64,000 bases of DNA from Arthrobacter sp. EpRS71 (GTDB lineage: Bacteria; Actinomycetota; Actinomycetes; Actinomycetales; Micrococcaceae). The notes beneath the pieces are model-generated. The model was given only the letters and a program-made list of their open reading frames with translations. It was not told the DNA's origin and searched no databases. Where the stretch lies: contig NZ_LNUV01000006.1 of assembly GCF_001512285.1 (NCBI RefSeq), positions 635,159 to 699,158 of the forward strand. The letters are read 5' to 3'. Below are positions 37,016 through 45,155 of the stretch, piece after piece. The translations under genes were made by a program, and so were the position numbers. The stretch's first letter is position 1. The number at the start of each line of letters is the position of its first letter.

Positions 37016-37678
37016 CGACCGCGACCAACTCGCCAGCATCAACACCACCACCTACGGATACGATGCGGCAGGAAACCCCACGACCTTGGCCAACGGGGCA
37101 ACGTTGACCTACGACGCAGCCAACCAAGCCACTCAGTACACCCTTGGCGGGACCTCGACAGCGATCACTTATGACAACCAAGGCAACCGACTTACCGGCC
37201 CGTCCCCGGCCACTGGTACATCCACGGTGCTTTGAGCTACATCTATGACGCCGCCGGCAACCCGGTCGAGCACATTGACCCCACCGGAACAGTGACCTAC
37301 TACCAACACGACCAGTACGGATCCACGCGACACTTGACCGATTCGACAGGCATCCCAACAGCGACGTTTACTTTCGATGCCTACGGCAAGCTGACGTCAA
37401 AGACCGGTACCGGTGACACGGTTCTGAAGTGGAACGGGCAATGTCAGGATTCGGATACGGGCCTCTACTACCTCCGTAATCGATACTTCGACTCGACCAC
37501 TGCACAGTTCATTAGTGTGACGCTGGGTGCAGACGCCGGTCGAATGATTCTCCGCAATCGATACGAACTCGACATAATCGCATTGGACACGTTTTCTGTT
37601 GCCACAATGGGCGCTGAGCAAGGGGTAAACGCTGCCTATAGGCTTGCAAAATGGACCGGTACAACCGAAAAATGCTGA
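37016..37678 (+). pseudogene. Rhs-repeat protein remnant (core C-terminus)
   Basis: YD-repeat motifs continue from the YhcG frame (TTYGYDAAGNPTTLANG, LTYDAANQATQY, ITYDNQGNRLTGP) up to a stop at 37235. The next part is in another frame from about 37214: WYIHGALSYIYDAAGNP, YYQHDQYGSTRHLTD and the Rhs core end DTGLYYLRNRYFDSTTAQF. After FISV the sequence departs from the core, giving a variable tail (AEQGVNAAYRLAKWTGTTEKC). At least one frameshift and a missing N-terminus make it a fragment of a large secreted polymorphic-toxin-type protein. Confidence 0.8.
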
Positions 37679-37824
37679 TCGCAGGTGTCAATTTTTCCGG
37701 CGGCGCTGCAGGGCTGGGCGGCGTCACCAAGGACTTCACAGAGTGGCTGTCGGGGGAAGGGCCCGGGTTCCCATATTGCCCTGCGCCGGTCGGATCTCCA
37801 CAAAGCGGATGGGAGCTTGGATGA
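37672..37824 (+). CDS. 50-aa tail ORF of the Rhs remnant (possible frameshifted toxin tail)
   Basis: ATG at 37672 lies inside the end of the previous ORF (ATGCTGA overlap) after an AAAAA run. Reading it as a continuation would join TTEK to MLIAGVNFSGGAAGLG, so it may be a frameshifted end of the Rhs tail. It encodes a Gly-rich stretch, DFTEWLSGEGPGFPYCP and ends in VGSPQSGWELG, which lies in the direct repeat. Its TGA overlaps the ATG of the next ORF by 4 bases. No toxin family is recognised. Confidence 0.45.
   Translation: MLIAGVNFSGGAAGLGGVTKDFTEWLSGEGPGFPYCPAPVGSPQSGWELG
37788..37818 (+). repeat. 31-bp direct repeat, copy 1
   Basis: Begins GGTCGGATCTCCACAAAG and ends GGGAGCTT. It matches copy 2 at 38367-38397 in 30 of 31 bases. 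It encodes the last residues of the 50-aa tail ORF (VGSPQSGWEL) and contains the RBS (GGGAG) of the 108-aa membrane gene. Confidence 0.9.
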
Positions 37825-38147
37825 AGGACAGGTCCAGCAAGGCAACATGGGATGCGTTCTTTGCCATATTCGGACCATTTCAACTAGCCAACATCTTGAT
37901 GCTTTTGGCCATCCTTGCGTTGGTGATTTTCAGGCCAAACATTGGTGATTCCGCAACCCACTGGTCAATTGCCCTGGTGGCCGTTCTCATAGTGACAGCG
38001 GGCGTACTGGTGGCCGTGGGTGGTGGATCGCGATTGAAGCGACTTCGCGAGTCCGCGCGGGACGATCGCAGGCGACTTGCGCAGGGGCTGCCCCTTGACA
38101 AGGATGAGGAACCGCCGGCGTCAGGACCGCGCAACAATGGACCGTAG
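37821..38147 (+). CDS. Two-helix small membrane protein, candidate immunity protein
   Basis: 108 residues, start MKDRSSKATWDAFFAIFGPF, ATG preceded by GGGAG and overlapping the stop of the Rhs tail ORF (ATGA). Hydrophobic helices at about residues 15-36 and 47-66, then a basic segment (SRLKRLRESARDDRRR) and an acidic, proline-rich end. Coupling to an Rhs tail and a two-helix topology are typical of immunity genes, but no family match can be claimed. Confidence 0.6.
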   Translation: MKDRSSKATWDAFFAIFGPFQLANILMLLAILALVIFRPNIGDSATHWSIALVAVLIVTAGVLVAVGGGSRLKRLRESARDDRRRLAQGLPLDKDEEPPASGPRNNGP

Positions 38148-38165
38148 TCACTCTGCTGGCAGACC

Positions 38166-38345
38166 ATGGCGCTTGGATTCGTCTTCATGGCGATCGGCTT
38201 GGTGTGGCTGCCGTTCCGGGAGGGGATCGCCCGCCGACAGTACTTGGTCTCATCAGAGATACTCGATCGGAACTCCGCCTTCTCCAAGTCAGACTCACTT
38301 GAAGCAGACTCGGAGCTGGATGAGGAACGCATCCGGGGCTTCTAG
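38166..38345 (+). CDS. 59-aa single-helix membrane protein
   Basis: ATG at 38166, 18 bases after and in frame with the preceding ORF. MALGFVFMAIGLVWLPF is a hydrophobic helix followed by a basic RRQY region and a Ser/Glu/Asp-rich tail ending in DEERIRGF. A read-through of the previous stop would join them, so it may be a decayed end or second immunity-like protein. No family known. Confidence 0.45.
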   Translation: MALGFVFMAIGLVWLPFREGIARRQYLVSSEILDRNSAFSKSDSLEADSELDEERIRGF

Positions 38346-38366
38346 ATGCTCAAAACGCCCATGGCA

Positions 38367-38397
38367 GGTCGGATCTCCACAAAACGGATGGGAGCTT
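38367..38397 (+). repeat. 31-bp direct repeat, copy 2
   Basis: The same repeat with one G-to-A change, 579 bases (exactly 193 codons) downstream of copy 1 and 22 bases after the stop of the 59-aa gene. The two copies bound a 610-bp segment holding both small membrane-protein genes. Confidence 0.9.
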
Positions 38398-38589
38398 AGC
38401 GCTGCACGTAGATTGGCGGGAATAAGTTGACTTGTGACAGGGCGCTGTTTGTATGGCATGCCGGATTCTCCGTTGCCAGCATCCACCAGCACCCGCGGAC
38501 AAAGTGTCATAGGACGCAGCCCCGGTAGTTCTCGCGGCTACTTCTACTCCAATAAAGGGTAGGGCATCGTTCACGGTTAGCATTCCCAC

Positions 38590-39231
38590 ATGGGACTTCC
38601 AGGGATTGTGAATGATGAGATCGGCAGCCAGCTCCAGATCGAATTGAATCTCCGCAGAGAGCTTAGCTTTCCAGAGCAGCGCATGGTGGAGCAGTGGCAT
38701 GCTGCTGTCTACTTCACCGACGAAGACTCTGACCTAGAAGACGACTACGACGGCGGGCAAGTTGTTGGTCATGCCCATGTAGTGAAGTGTCGTCTGGGCG
38801 CGCCGGCGGTCTTCGACATCCTGGATTCCCTGGAGTCTGATTTGCACACTGTAAGTGCAGCCGTCATTGATCCCCGCTCCGGATATCCAACCGACGAAGT
38901 CGAGGACACGATCGAAGGCTTCGGCCAGGATTTTCTTATCCTCAACAGGGTTCAGATTGCAAAAGGGTTCAGGGGGAGAGGTATTGGCCGCTGGTTCGCC
39001 GCTGAAGTCATCAATACCCTAAGCCCGGGAGCCGGCTTCGTTGCGACATACCCGGCTCCCATGGACGATTCAGAAGGGCTGGCGAGAAGGAGAGCCGAGT
39101 CCAAACTCAGAAGCGTTTGGAGTGAAATCGGATTCGAGCCACTCAACAGCGACATCATGATCTTAGACCTGAGCCTGATCACGCTCGATGAAAAGCTCAA
39201 GGGGCTGCGTAAAAGGTTCGGTGCGCTCTAA
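38590..39231 (+). CDS. GNAT family acetyltransferase
   Basis: A 213-residue protein with an acetyl-CoA-binding signature VQIAKGFRGRGIGRWFAAEVI at about residues 118-138. The N-terminal third is acidic (DEDSDLEDDYDGGQVVGHAHV). No clear RBS precedes the ATG at 38590; a GTG at 38608 is an alternative start. The substrate is unknown. It sits inside the Rhs/recombinase island and may be an accessory cargo gene. Confidence 0.7.
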   Translation: MGLPGIVNDEIGSQLQIELNLRRELSFPEQRMVEQWHAAVYFTDEDSDLEDDYDGGQVVGHAHVVKCRLGAPAVFDILDSLESDLHTVSAAVIDPRSGYPTDEVEDTIEGFGQDFLILNRVQIAKGFRGRGIGRWFAAEVINTLSPGAGFVATYPAPMDDSEGLARRRAESKLRSVWSEIGFEPLNSDIMILDLSLITLDEKLKGLRKRFGAL

Positions 39232-39465
39232 CTTCAAATCCCTTGCAACCAGGCCCGAAGGGCAGCAAACAGGGTCCAGTACTGACTGCGATACGCGCGC
39301 CACCCGTCACACAGGACCTGATCCGCAAGCGAAACCGGCCCTTTGTGGGCCTCTCCCCCGGACAATTTTAACTGGCATGCGCGGGTATTCGTGAGGCGGG
39401 AGTAGACGGTTTTCGAAGGATGGCTGGAGTCAGCTTGAACCCGTTGGTGGGCGATTTCTAGATGC
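39232..39465. other. Intergenic stretch without a supported gene
   Basis: About 230 bases between two converging genes. ORFs on both strands are open but show no family motif, RBS or codon pattern that I can support. Confidence 0.4.
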
Positions 39466-39894
39466 CTAAGGGCTCTGGGCAACCAGCATTTCTCGGAGTG
39501 ACTCAGCTGCGGCAGTCAGTTCTTCGCCTGGATCCAAGATGAGTTCTCCCATGGCCGTCCACGGAGTTGAGCGACCTGATTCTCTGAGTTCGAGAGCTAG
39601 GTGGATATGACCGTCGTGCTTAGCGGCCAGCCGAAAATCGCCTTCGATGGAGTCGAAGTTTTTATCCCCGTCCCAGCCCCGCCAATTGCTTGCGAGATCC
39701 TCAAAGAAGGACAGCAACCCCGACCAACCGTCGAAATCCCAGACGTCCTTTGTGGCGTTGAGACCGGGCAGATGTGCGGTAACTGTCAGGTTCTCGATTT
39801 GCCCGTTTCGACTGCCGCGGGTGTTCTCGACACGGAAAATGAGTGTGCCTTGATGTCCAATAGTCACCTCATTCATTGCTTCATTCTCTGTCAT
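39466..39894 (-). CDS. DUF6228 family protein, immunity-like
   Basis: 142 residues with the DUF6228 look: WDFDGWSGLLSFFEDLASNWRGWDGDKNFDSIEGDF and ALELRESGRSTPWTAMGEL. Such proteins are small and soluble, and are often found in polymorphic-toxin immunity loci or near mobile genes; function unproven. The true start is the ATG at 39894, which overlaps the stop of the recombinase fragment in an ATGA arrangement. The longer open frame upstream is a shadow of that gene. Confidence 0.7.
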   Translation of the reverse strand: MTENEAMNEVTIGHQGTLIFRVENTRGSRNGQIENLTVTAHLPGLNATKDVWDFDGWSGLLSFFEDLASNWRGWDGDKNFDSIEGDFRLAAKHDGHIHLALELRESGRSTPWTAMGELILDPGEELTAAAESLREMLVAQSP

Positions 39895-40463
39895 GAGCGC
39901 CGTGCCGCGATGTATTTGGCGTAGGCGGCTGCTGAGTCTGTGGCGTGGCGTTCGATGGTGGTGGGGGAGTAGCCGAGGGTTTCGGCGATGATGGCCGCGG
40001 GTGCGAGTTTGGTGAGTTCGTGGAGTGTTCCCAGGCGTGCGGAAGGGGTGCTGAAGAGTTTGCTGAGGCGGGTTGTGAGGTGTCCTGGGTGGATGTGGCG
40101 TCCGGGTGATGTTCCGCGGAAAACCCATTCGGTGTTGGGGTGCGCGGCGGTCAGTTCGTGGCCCGTGTTTGCGGCGAGCTCCCGCCATGGCTGTGCCTGA
40201 GGGTCCGGCAGCGCGATCTGTATGGTTCCGAGTTGGACGGTGACTAGTTCATCGGTGACGATGACGTCGTCCCAGGTGAGCCGTGCGATGTTTTCGGCTT
40301 GTTGTCCGAAGGCGAGCACAAGGATCGCCGCGGCCCGGTCGCGGGTCTCCAGTTCCTTGGCGTGGATGACCTGTTGGAGTGCTTGGTCAGAATAGTTTGA
40401 AATCGAATATGTACGGATGCCATTGCTAGCGGGGGCCGCGGATGGCGAACGCGTTGTGGACAT
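39891..40463 (-). CDS. Degenerate tyrosine-recombinase-like protein (C-terminal part)
   Basis: 190 residues (ATG at 40463; a TTG at 40484 is possible). It looks like the catalytic domain of an XerC/integrase-type protein: RDRAAAILVLAFGQQAENIARLTWDDV, then LHELTKLAPAAIIAETLGYSPTTIERHATDSAAAYAKYIAARR. The N-terminal core-binding domain is absent, and the canonical HxxR and R of the active site are not evident; only the Tyr region remains. Probably inactive as a recombinase. It begins 23 bases after the mutY stop and is coupled to the DUF6228 gene. Confidence 0.6.
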   Translation of the reverse strand: MSTTRSPSAAPASNGIRTYSISNYSDQALQQVIHAKELETRDRAAAILVLAFGQQAENIARLTWDDVIVTDELVTVQLGTIQIALPDPQAQPWRELAANTGHELTAAHPNTEWVFRGTSPGRHIHPGHLTTRLSKLFSTPSARLGTLHELTKLAPAAIIAETLGYSPTTIERHATDSAAAYAKYIAARRS

Positions 40464-40486
40464 GACAAGTTCGCACTCGGCCAAAG

Positions 40487-41437
40487 CTACGCCGGAAGCC
40501 GCAAACCGCCGTCGTACATTTCCGCTAAGCCGTCCATCAACAGACCTTCGAGGGCCCGCTCGAGTTGTTCGGGCGCCGAGTTAAGCCGGTGCAGGGCGGC
40601 GAGGGGAATCCCGACGCCGGATGGCGCGAATCCGAGATCGGCCGGCGCTTGCTCGAACATCTCGCGGGGCACGGGGGTGGCAGCTTCGCGGAGGACGGCC
40701 ATCACGGCGCCGCGCACCTGGCGGTCCGTGCCGTGCCAGGACTGACCCTTTGGAGTGTACGACGGCGGCGGCTCACCGGCTGCGAGCCAGGCACAACTCG
40801 AGCGGACGGGGCAGTCAGCGCACTTAGGACTGCGGGCGGTGCACACCATGGCACCGAGCTCCATGACGGACGCGTTCCAGCGGACTGAAAGGTCCTGATC
40901 GAGAGGCAGGAGGGCCTCGGCCAAGCGCATCTCCGCGGCGGTCAGCGCAGGAGCGGGGAGCGCGCTGCCGGAGATCAGCCGTGCGTGGACGCGCCGGATG
41001 TTGGTGTCCACCACGGTTTCCCGGCGGCCAAAAGCAAAAGCTGCGACGGCGGCCGCTGTGTAGTTGCCGACGCCCGGCAACTCCAGGAGCTCACCATAAG
41101 TGTCGGGAACCTTGCCGCCGTGCTGCTCACGGATGGCGACGGCGGCCGCGTGCAGTCGCAGGGCCCGGCGTGGATAGCCGAGCCGGCCCCAATGGCGGAC
41201 GGCTGCGCCCGATGGTTCGTCGGCTAGGTGGGCGGGTGTGGGCCAGCGTTCCATCCAGTCGAGCCACACTGGCAGGACCCGGACAACGGGTGTTTGCTGA
41301 AGCATCACTTCGCTGACCAGGATGCCCCACGGGCTGCAATCGGGCTCGCGCCACGGGAGGTCGCGGGCAGTCTCGGCGAACCACTGATCGAGGGCTTGGT
41401 GGAGGCCTGCCAATTGGCCTGAATCGGGAAGTGTCAT
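40487..41437 (-). CDS. mutY: A/G-specific adenine DNA glycosylase MutY
   Basis: A 316-residue base-excision enzyme that removes adenine opposite 8-oxoguanine. Helix-hairpin-helix ELPGVGNYTAAAVAAFAFG with the catalytic Asp in VVDTNIRR. A [4Fe-4S] cluster motif C-x6-C-x2-C-x5-C is present in CTARSPKCADCPVRSSC. The C-terminal extension is short, shorter than the NUDIX-like domain of E. coli MutY. The ATG at 41437 gives the family start. Upstream lies a histidine kinase gene on the same strand. Confidence 0.95.
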   Translation of the reverse strand: MTLPDSGQLAGLHQALDQWFAETARDLPWREPDCSPWGILVSEVMLQQTPVVRVLPVWLDWMERWPTPAHLADEPSGAAVRHWGRLGYPRRALRLHAAAVAIREQHGGKVPDTYGELLELPGVGNYTAAAVAAFAFGRRETVVDTNIRRVHARLISGSALPAPALTAAEMRLAEALLPLDQDLSVRWNASVMELGAMVCTARSPKCADCPVRSSCAWLAAGEPPPSYTPKGQSWHGTDRQVRGAVMAVLREAATPVPREMFEQAPADLGFAPSGVGIPLAALHRLNSAPEQLERALEGLLMDGLAEMYDGGLRLPA

Positions 41438-41515
41438 GCTGCCATCCACTGTAGTGGAATCCGGGCGGTGAGGAGTCGGCGGTCCGGACCACGGGTGTGG
41501 TTTTTCGACCAAAAG

Positions 41516-43123
41516 CTACTGGGAAACCTTTACGGTAACCGTGGTGCCCTTCTCCGGGCTGCTCACAAGGTCTATCTGTCCGCCGTGAGCCTCAACGATC
41601 GCTTTGCTGATGGACAGCCCCAAGCCGGCGCCCGGGATGGCGGCCTTCATGGCATGGTCGGATCGGAAGAACTTCGTAAACGCTTGCTCCTGTTCTTCCG
41701 TGGTCATGCCAATACCTTGATCGCTGATGGAACAGATGAATCCGCCTTCCTGTTTTCTCAGCGCAACGGTGACTTCACTGCCCCGGGGTGAGAACTTGAT
41801 GGCATTGGAGAGAAGTTGATCAACAGCCCGGGTGAACTGACCCGCATCCACCTCCGCCCCAACCCCTGCCTCGATTCGGTTCTTGATGACGATCCCCTTG
41901 GCAGCCGCGTCCTGCTCGGCAGCCCGGGTGGCTTTGTCCAGCAGGTGGGAGAGGTTGGCCGGTTTCCGCCTCACCTCCAGGTGCTCCGAGGCCACCAGCA
42001 GGAGATCGTTGATCAGGGTCAGCAAGCGGTGCGCGTTACGCTCTATCACCTGCAGATACGCCGGATTCGGTTCATCGCCCATGAGTTGCAGGTAGCCGAG
42101 CATGGACGTCAATGGAGTTCGAAGCTCGTGCGAGATGGTGCCCACAAACTTATCCTTTGCTTCGAGCGCGGTAACCAACGCTGTGACATCCGTGAAGGCC
42201 AGCACGGAACCTTTCGCCCGGCCGGCGTCGTCGTGAAATTGCCTCGCAGCGACAGAGAAAATCATCTGCCGGCTCTCACCGCCCACGCGTATCAGTTTGT
42301 TGGTGAAGCTACGCCCGGACATGGCAAGTCCTGCCGGGCTCTCTAACAGCTCCACGGCGCCATGGGCCGCTGCGGCGAGAAAGGGGTTGCTGCCGGGCAT
42401 CTGCTGGGCGGCTTTCCTGTCCGTTCGGAAACGGTGGTTGGTCAGAATGTCATCACCGGCGGCATCCATTGCCCAGACCCCCACGTTCACCGTTTCCAGG
42501 ACAGCGTCCAGAAGCTGCTGATGGTCCTGCGTGGCCTTGTGCAGGCGAAGGAGCTCCCTGTCTTTCTCGCGCTGGATGTCCCTGTGCCTGACCACCACAC
42601 CTGCCACCAGATGGGCTGTCAGGGAAAAACCGGCCAGGATGACCGGAACAACAATCATCCGAATGAGCTCAGCTTGCGCCACCTCATGCCCCAAAAGGTA
42701 CGGGGAGGCGATGATCCCGCAGAAGGGGCCCAGGATGGCCAAAACCAAGCGCGTGACACTAGCGCTTAAGGCAAGCCAGATCACCGGGAAAACCATCAGA
42801 AGCGTGACCACGCTCAGGACGGGACCGCCGAGTTCCCGGGTAAGTCCAAGAACAAAGAAGTCCGCCATAGGAATGAGCACAAAGCCCCAAGGAGGAAGCT
42901 TGCTCCAGGGCAGAGCGGCGCAGGCTACAAGCATCAGCGCGTGGACCACCAGCATCAGCTGGAAGGCCGTATCGCCCATCGTTTCCGGGCTGAAGAGGAC
43001 AACAAAAAGGATGATCAAACCCATGGCCAACGTCAGGGGCAGCTGGCACAAAACAATGGCTTTACGTCTACCGATAGTGCCGAAGAAATCATCCAATGGC
43101 ATGAAAACGGATGTGTCCTGCAT
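41516..43123 (-). CDS. Membrane sensor histidine kinase (orphan)
   Basis: A 535-residue kinase. An N-terminal region with about 6 hydrophobic helices (residues 15-180) is followed by a short coiled stretch (HRDIQREKDRELLRLHK), a PAS domain (about 210-335), HisKA with FVGTISHELRTPLTSMLGYL (phospho-acceptor His) and HATPase_c (LLSNAIKFSP, DQGIGM, GAGLGLSISKAIVEAHGG). No response regulator is adjacent. An earlier in-frame ATG at 43180 is possible. Signal unknown. Confidence 0.92.
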   Translation of the reverse strand: MQDTSVFMPLDDFFGTIGRRKAIVLCQLPLTLAMGLIILFVVLFSPETMGDTAFQLMLVVHALMLVACAALPWSKLPPWGFVLIPMADFFVLGLTRELGGPVLSVVTLLMVFPVIWLALSASVTRLVLAILGPFCGIIASPYLLGHEVAQAELIRMIVVPVILAGFSLTAHLVAGVVVRHRDIQREKDRELLRLHKATQDHQQLLDAVLETVNVGVWAMDAAGDDILTNHRFRTDRKAAQQMPGSNPFLAAAAHGAVELLESPAGLAMSGRSFTNKLIRVGGESRQMIFSVAARQFHDDAGRAKGSVLAFTDVTALVTALEAKDKFVGTISHELRTPLTSMLGYLQLMGDEPNPAYLQVIERNAHRLLTLINDLLLVASEHLEVRRKPANLSHLLDKATRAAEQDAAAKGIVIKNRIEAGVGAEVDAGQFTRAVDQLLSNAIKFSPRGSEVTVALRKQEGGFICSISDQGIGMTTEEQEQAFTKFFRSDHAMKAAIPGAGLGLSISKAIVEAHGGQIDLVSSPEKGTTVTVKVSQ

Positions 43124-43345
43124 GATCGCCAGCCCTCTCCCCGGAAGCCGCCAAATGACAGGCTTGATGCCATTAGCCACAGCATACTCACCAGATCCTG
43201 CGGCCGCGGGGTTTGGCGCTATTTACGGGACCGTCCTCGTCCACACCGTCCGGGAGTGGTCATGGCCGACGTCACACAGGCCGGGATGTGGCACTTGCGG
43301 CGTGGAGGTTAGGTGCCCACACGGCTGCGAGCCTAGCCTAGAACC

Positions 43346-44029
43346 ATGGCCAACAAGGGTAAGCAGGATTCGACCGTGCGCACATCAGCGCCGGCGAAGG
43401 GTGCGGCCCCAACCAAAAAGCGGCGGCCGAGCCCCGCAGTGTACCGCCGTCGTCGGCAGGTGGTCTTCGGCGCCCTGCTGCTGGTCATCGTCCTGGTGAT
43501 CGGCGGCGTCGTGGCGCTCACAGGCGCCCTGGCCGGGAATCCGCAACCTCAGGCTGTCAGCACAGCCGACGCTTCAACGTCACCCACGCAGGGGAGTGCC
43601 CCCACAGGAACAGCGGCACCCTCACCGTCGCCCACGCCCGTGTGCGACTTCAACCTGATGACCGTGGCCGCCAAGACCGACAAGCCCGCCTATGGTCCGG
43701 AGGAAAAGCCGCTGCTGACCATGACCATCACCAACGGCGGCACCGCTCCGTGCGAGGTCAACGTGGGCACCTCCCAAATGGAGTACCTGCTCATGAGCGG
43801 CTCGGACCGCATCTTCTCGTCAAAAGACTGCCAGACGGGCGGGGAGGATCTCATCAAGACCATCCAGCCCGGCAAGAGCGAGACCGCAAACTTCCCGTGG
43901 CAGCGCAACCGGACGTTGGAAGGCTGCGCCAGCATTGCCGCCACGCCGGGCGCGGGTGGCGCCTACTACACGTTCGAAGCGCGGCTAGGAAACAAGGCGA
44001 GCCCCAAGGTCGCCTTCCAGTTGAGCTAG
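43346..44029 (+). CDS. Membrane-anchored hypothetical protein
   Basis: 227 residues. Basic N-terminus (KKRRPSPAVYRRRRQ), one membrane helix at about residues 39-64, a Ser/Thr/Pro/Ala-rich stalk (about 66-98), then an extracellular beta-sandwich-like domain (ADKPAYGP... type: KPLLTMTITNGGTAPCEVNVG) with four Cys likely paired. Reminiscent of DUF4232-like surface domains, not assignable with certainty. Its stop overlaps that of the convergent GNAT gene (shared CTAG). Confidence 0.7.
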   Translation: MANKGKQDSTVRTSAPAKGAAPTKKRRPSPAVYRRRRQVVFGALLLVIVLVIGGVVALTGALAGNPQPQAVSTADASTSPTQGSAPTGTAAPSPSPTPVCDFNLMTVAAKTDKPAYGPEEKPLLTMTITNGGTAPCEVNVGTSQMEYLLMSGSDRIFSSKDCQTGGEDLIKTIQPGKSETANFPWQRNRTLEGCASIAATPGAGGAYYTFEARLGNKASPKVAFQLS

Positions 44030-45030
44030 CCCATGCTGGAGGCGCGGCTGAAGTCGCGGACTTTCGCTGCGGCCCGGCGCCCATCCAGAACCACGCGCTT
44101 GACCCGGTAAAAGACCTCCGGCGACGTTGAAAGCAGTCCCTGTTTGACGGTTTTTGCCGCCACGGCCTTCACGCGCGTCAGCAGTGGCGCAGTGCCGAGG
44201 CTTTCGATGATCTGGACGTGAGTGGCAAACTCCCATTTGTAGGTTTCGGCGCCCTGCAGGAAATCGAAACTGCTATGACCCAGGTCAAAGCTATGTTTCA
44301 TGACCCGCAACAGCATTTCCGTGCCGATCCCATGCTTGGCGAAAGCCGGGCTATACGCCGGAATGAGTGCCAGGTATTCGTCCTCCTGCCAGATGAAGCC
44401 GGCATGGAAAGCGACGTATTCATCCGCCACTTTCAGTGTGGAGAGAATCAGGTGCCCATCCTCAAAGAGCCGTCTGAGCATTGCCACTGATTCCGCATTC
44501 TCCAGTGTCTCGTGCCCGCCCCTGTACTGCTGGGTCTTCCATTGAATGCAGGTATCAAAGGCTGCGATATCCGGATTATCGAACATGAACTCAGGCTCGC
44601 CATATTGTTCGCTCAGCTTCCGGAGCCGCTGCCGCTGAGTTCTCAGTAAAGTCTTGCTCCTTTTCCGGATGAGGGCCAAGTACTCCTCCCAGGTATCAAA
44701 AGCAGCCCAGATAACCAAAGGTGCCGGCTCCAAAGGAGTGTCAGGCACCACCGAGGTGGGGTCCTCATCCGGCAAAGCGATCAGGGACGTCACCATTTTG
44801 GGAACGTAGCGCAGGGTTTCGGACGGTGACGTGGTGACGCCGCGGGCGGGCAAGGGTTTCACGTAGTCGTAGAAGGGCCCGCTGTGGACCGCCCTTTTCC
44901 CGTCAATTTCGGCAAGCCGGACGTGCGCTTTACTTCCCCGAATTCCGTATGTTTTCAGCTCAATGGTTTTTGCCTGGTAGAAGTCACGGGCAAGTGCCGT
45001 GAGGAAGGCGTCGGAAGCGTAGAAGTCCAT
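44026..45030 (-). CDS. GNAT/BioF2-like acetyltransferase domain protein
   Basis: 334 residues. The C-terminal half carries a FemAB/CelD-type acyltransferase pattern (EYVAFHAGFIWQEDEYLALIPAYSPAFAKHGIGTEMLLRVMKHSFDLGHSSFDFLQGAETYKWEFATH), as in the BioF2/GNAT_6 family. Members act in cell-envelope polysaccharide or peptidoglycan-related modification. The exact substrate is unknown. No signal peptide. It is the first gene upstream of disA on the minus strand, with about 125 bases between. Confidence 0.78.
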   Translation of the reverse strand: MDFYASDAFLTALARDFYQAKTIELKTYGIRGSKAHVRLAEIDGKRAVHSGPFYDYVKPLPARGVTTSPSETLRYVPKMVTSLIALPDEDPTSVVPDTPLEPAPLVIWAAFDTWEEYLALIRKRSKTLLRTQRQRLRKLSEQYGEPEFMFDNPDIAAFDTCIQWKTQQYRGGHETLENAESVAMLRRLFEDGHLILSTLKVADEYVAFHAGFIWQEDEYLALIPAYSPAFAKHGIGTEMLLRVMKHSFDLGHSSFDFLQGAETYKWEFATHVQIIESLGTAPLLTRVKAVAAKTVKQGLLSTSPEVFYRVKRVVLDGRRAAAKVRDFSRASSMG

Positions 45031-45155
45031 ACTGAATTACCCCTGAACAGCCCCGGAGGGCATCACGTTTGAGCCCAACAAAATTTGTGGGCAGACTGAG
45101 TTCTGGGGATGGAACAAGTGTCGGCTGAGTCCAACCGAACCATTCTAAGCCAGGT

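Noticed and set aside
39234..39482. 82-codon minus-strand frame
   Set aside because: No RBS, no family motif and no coding pattern; treated as intergenic.
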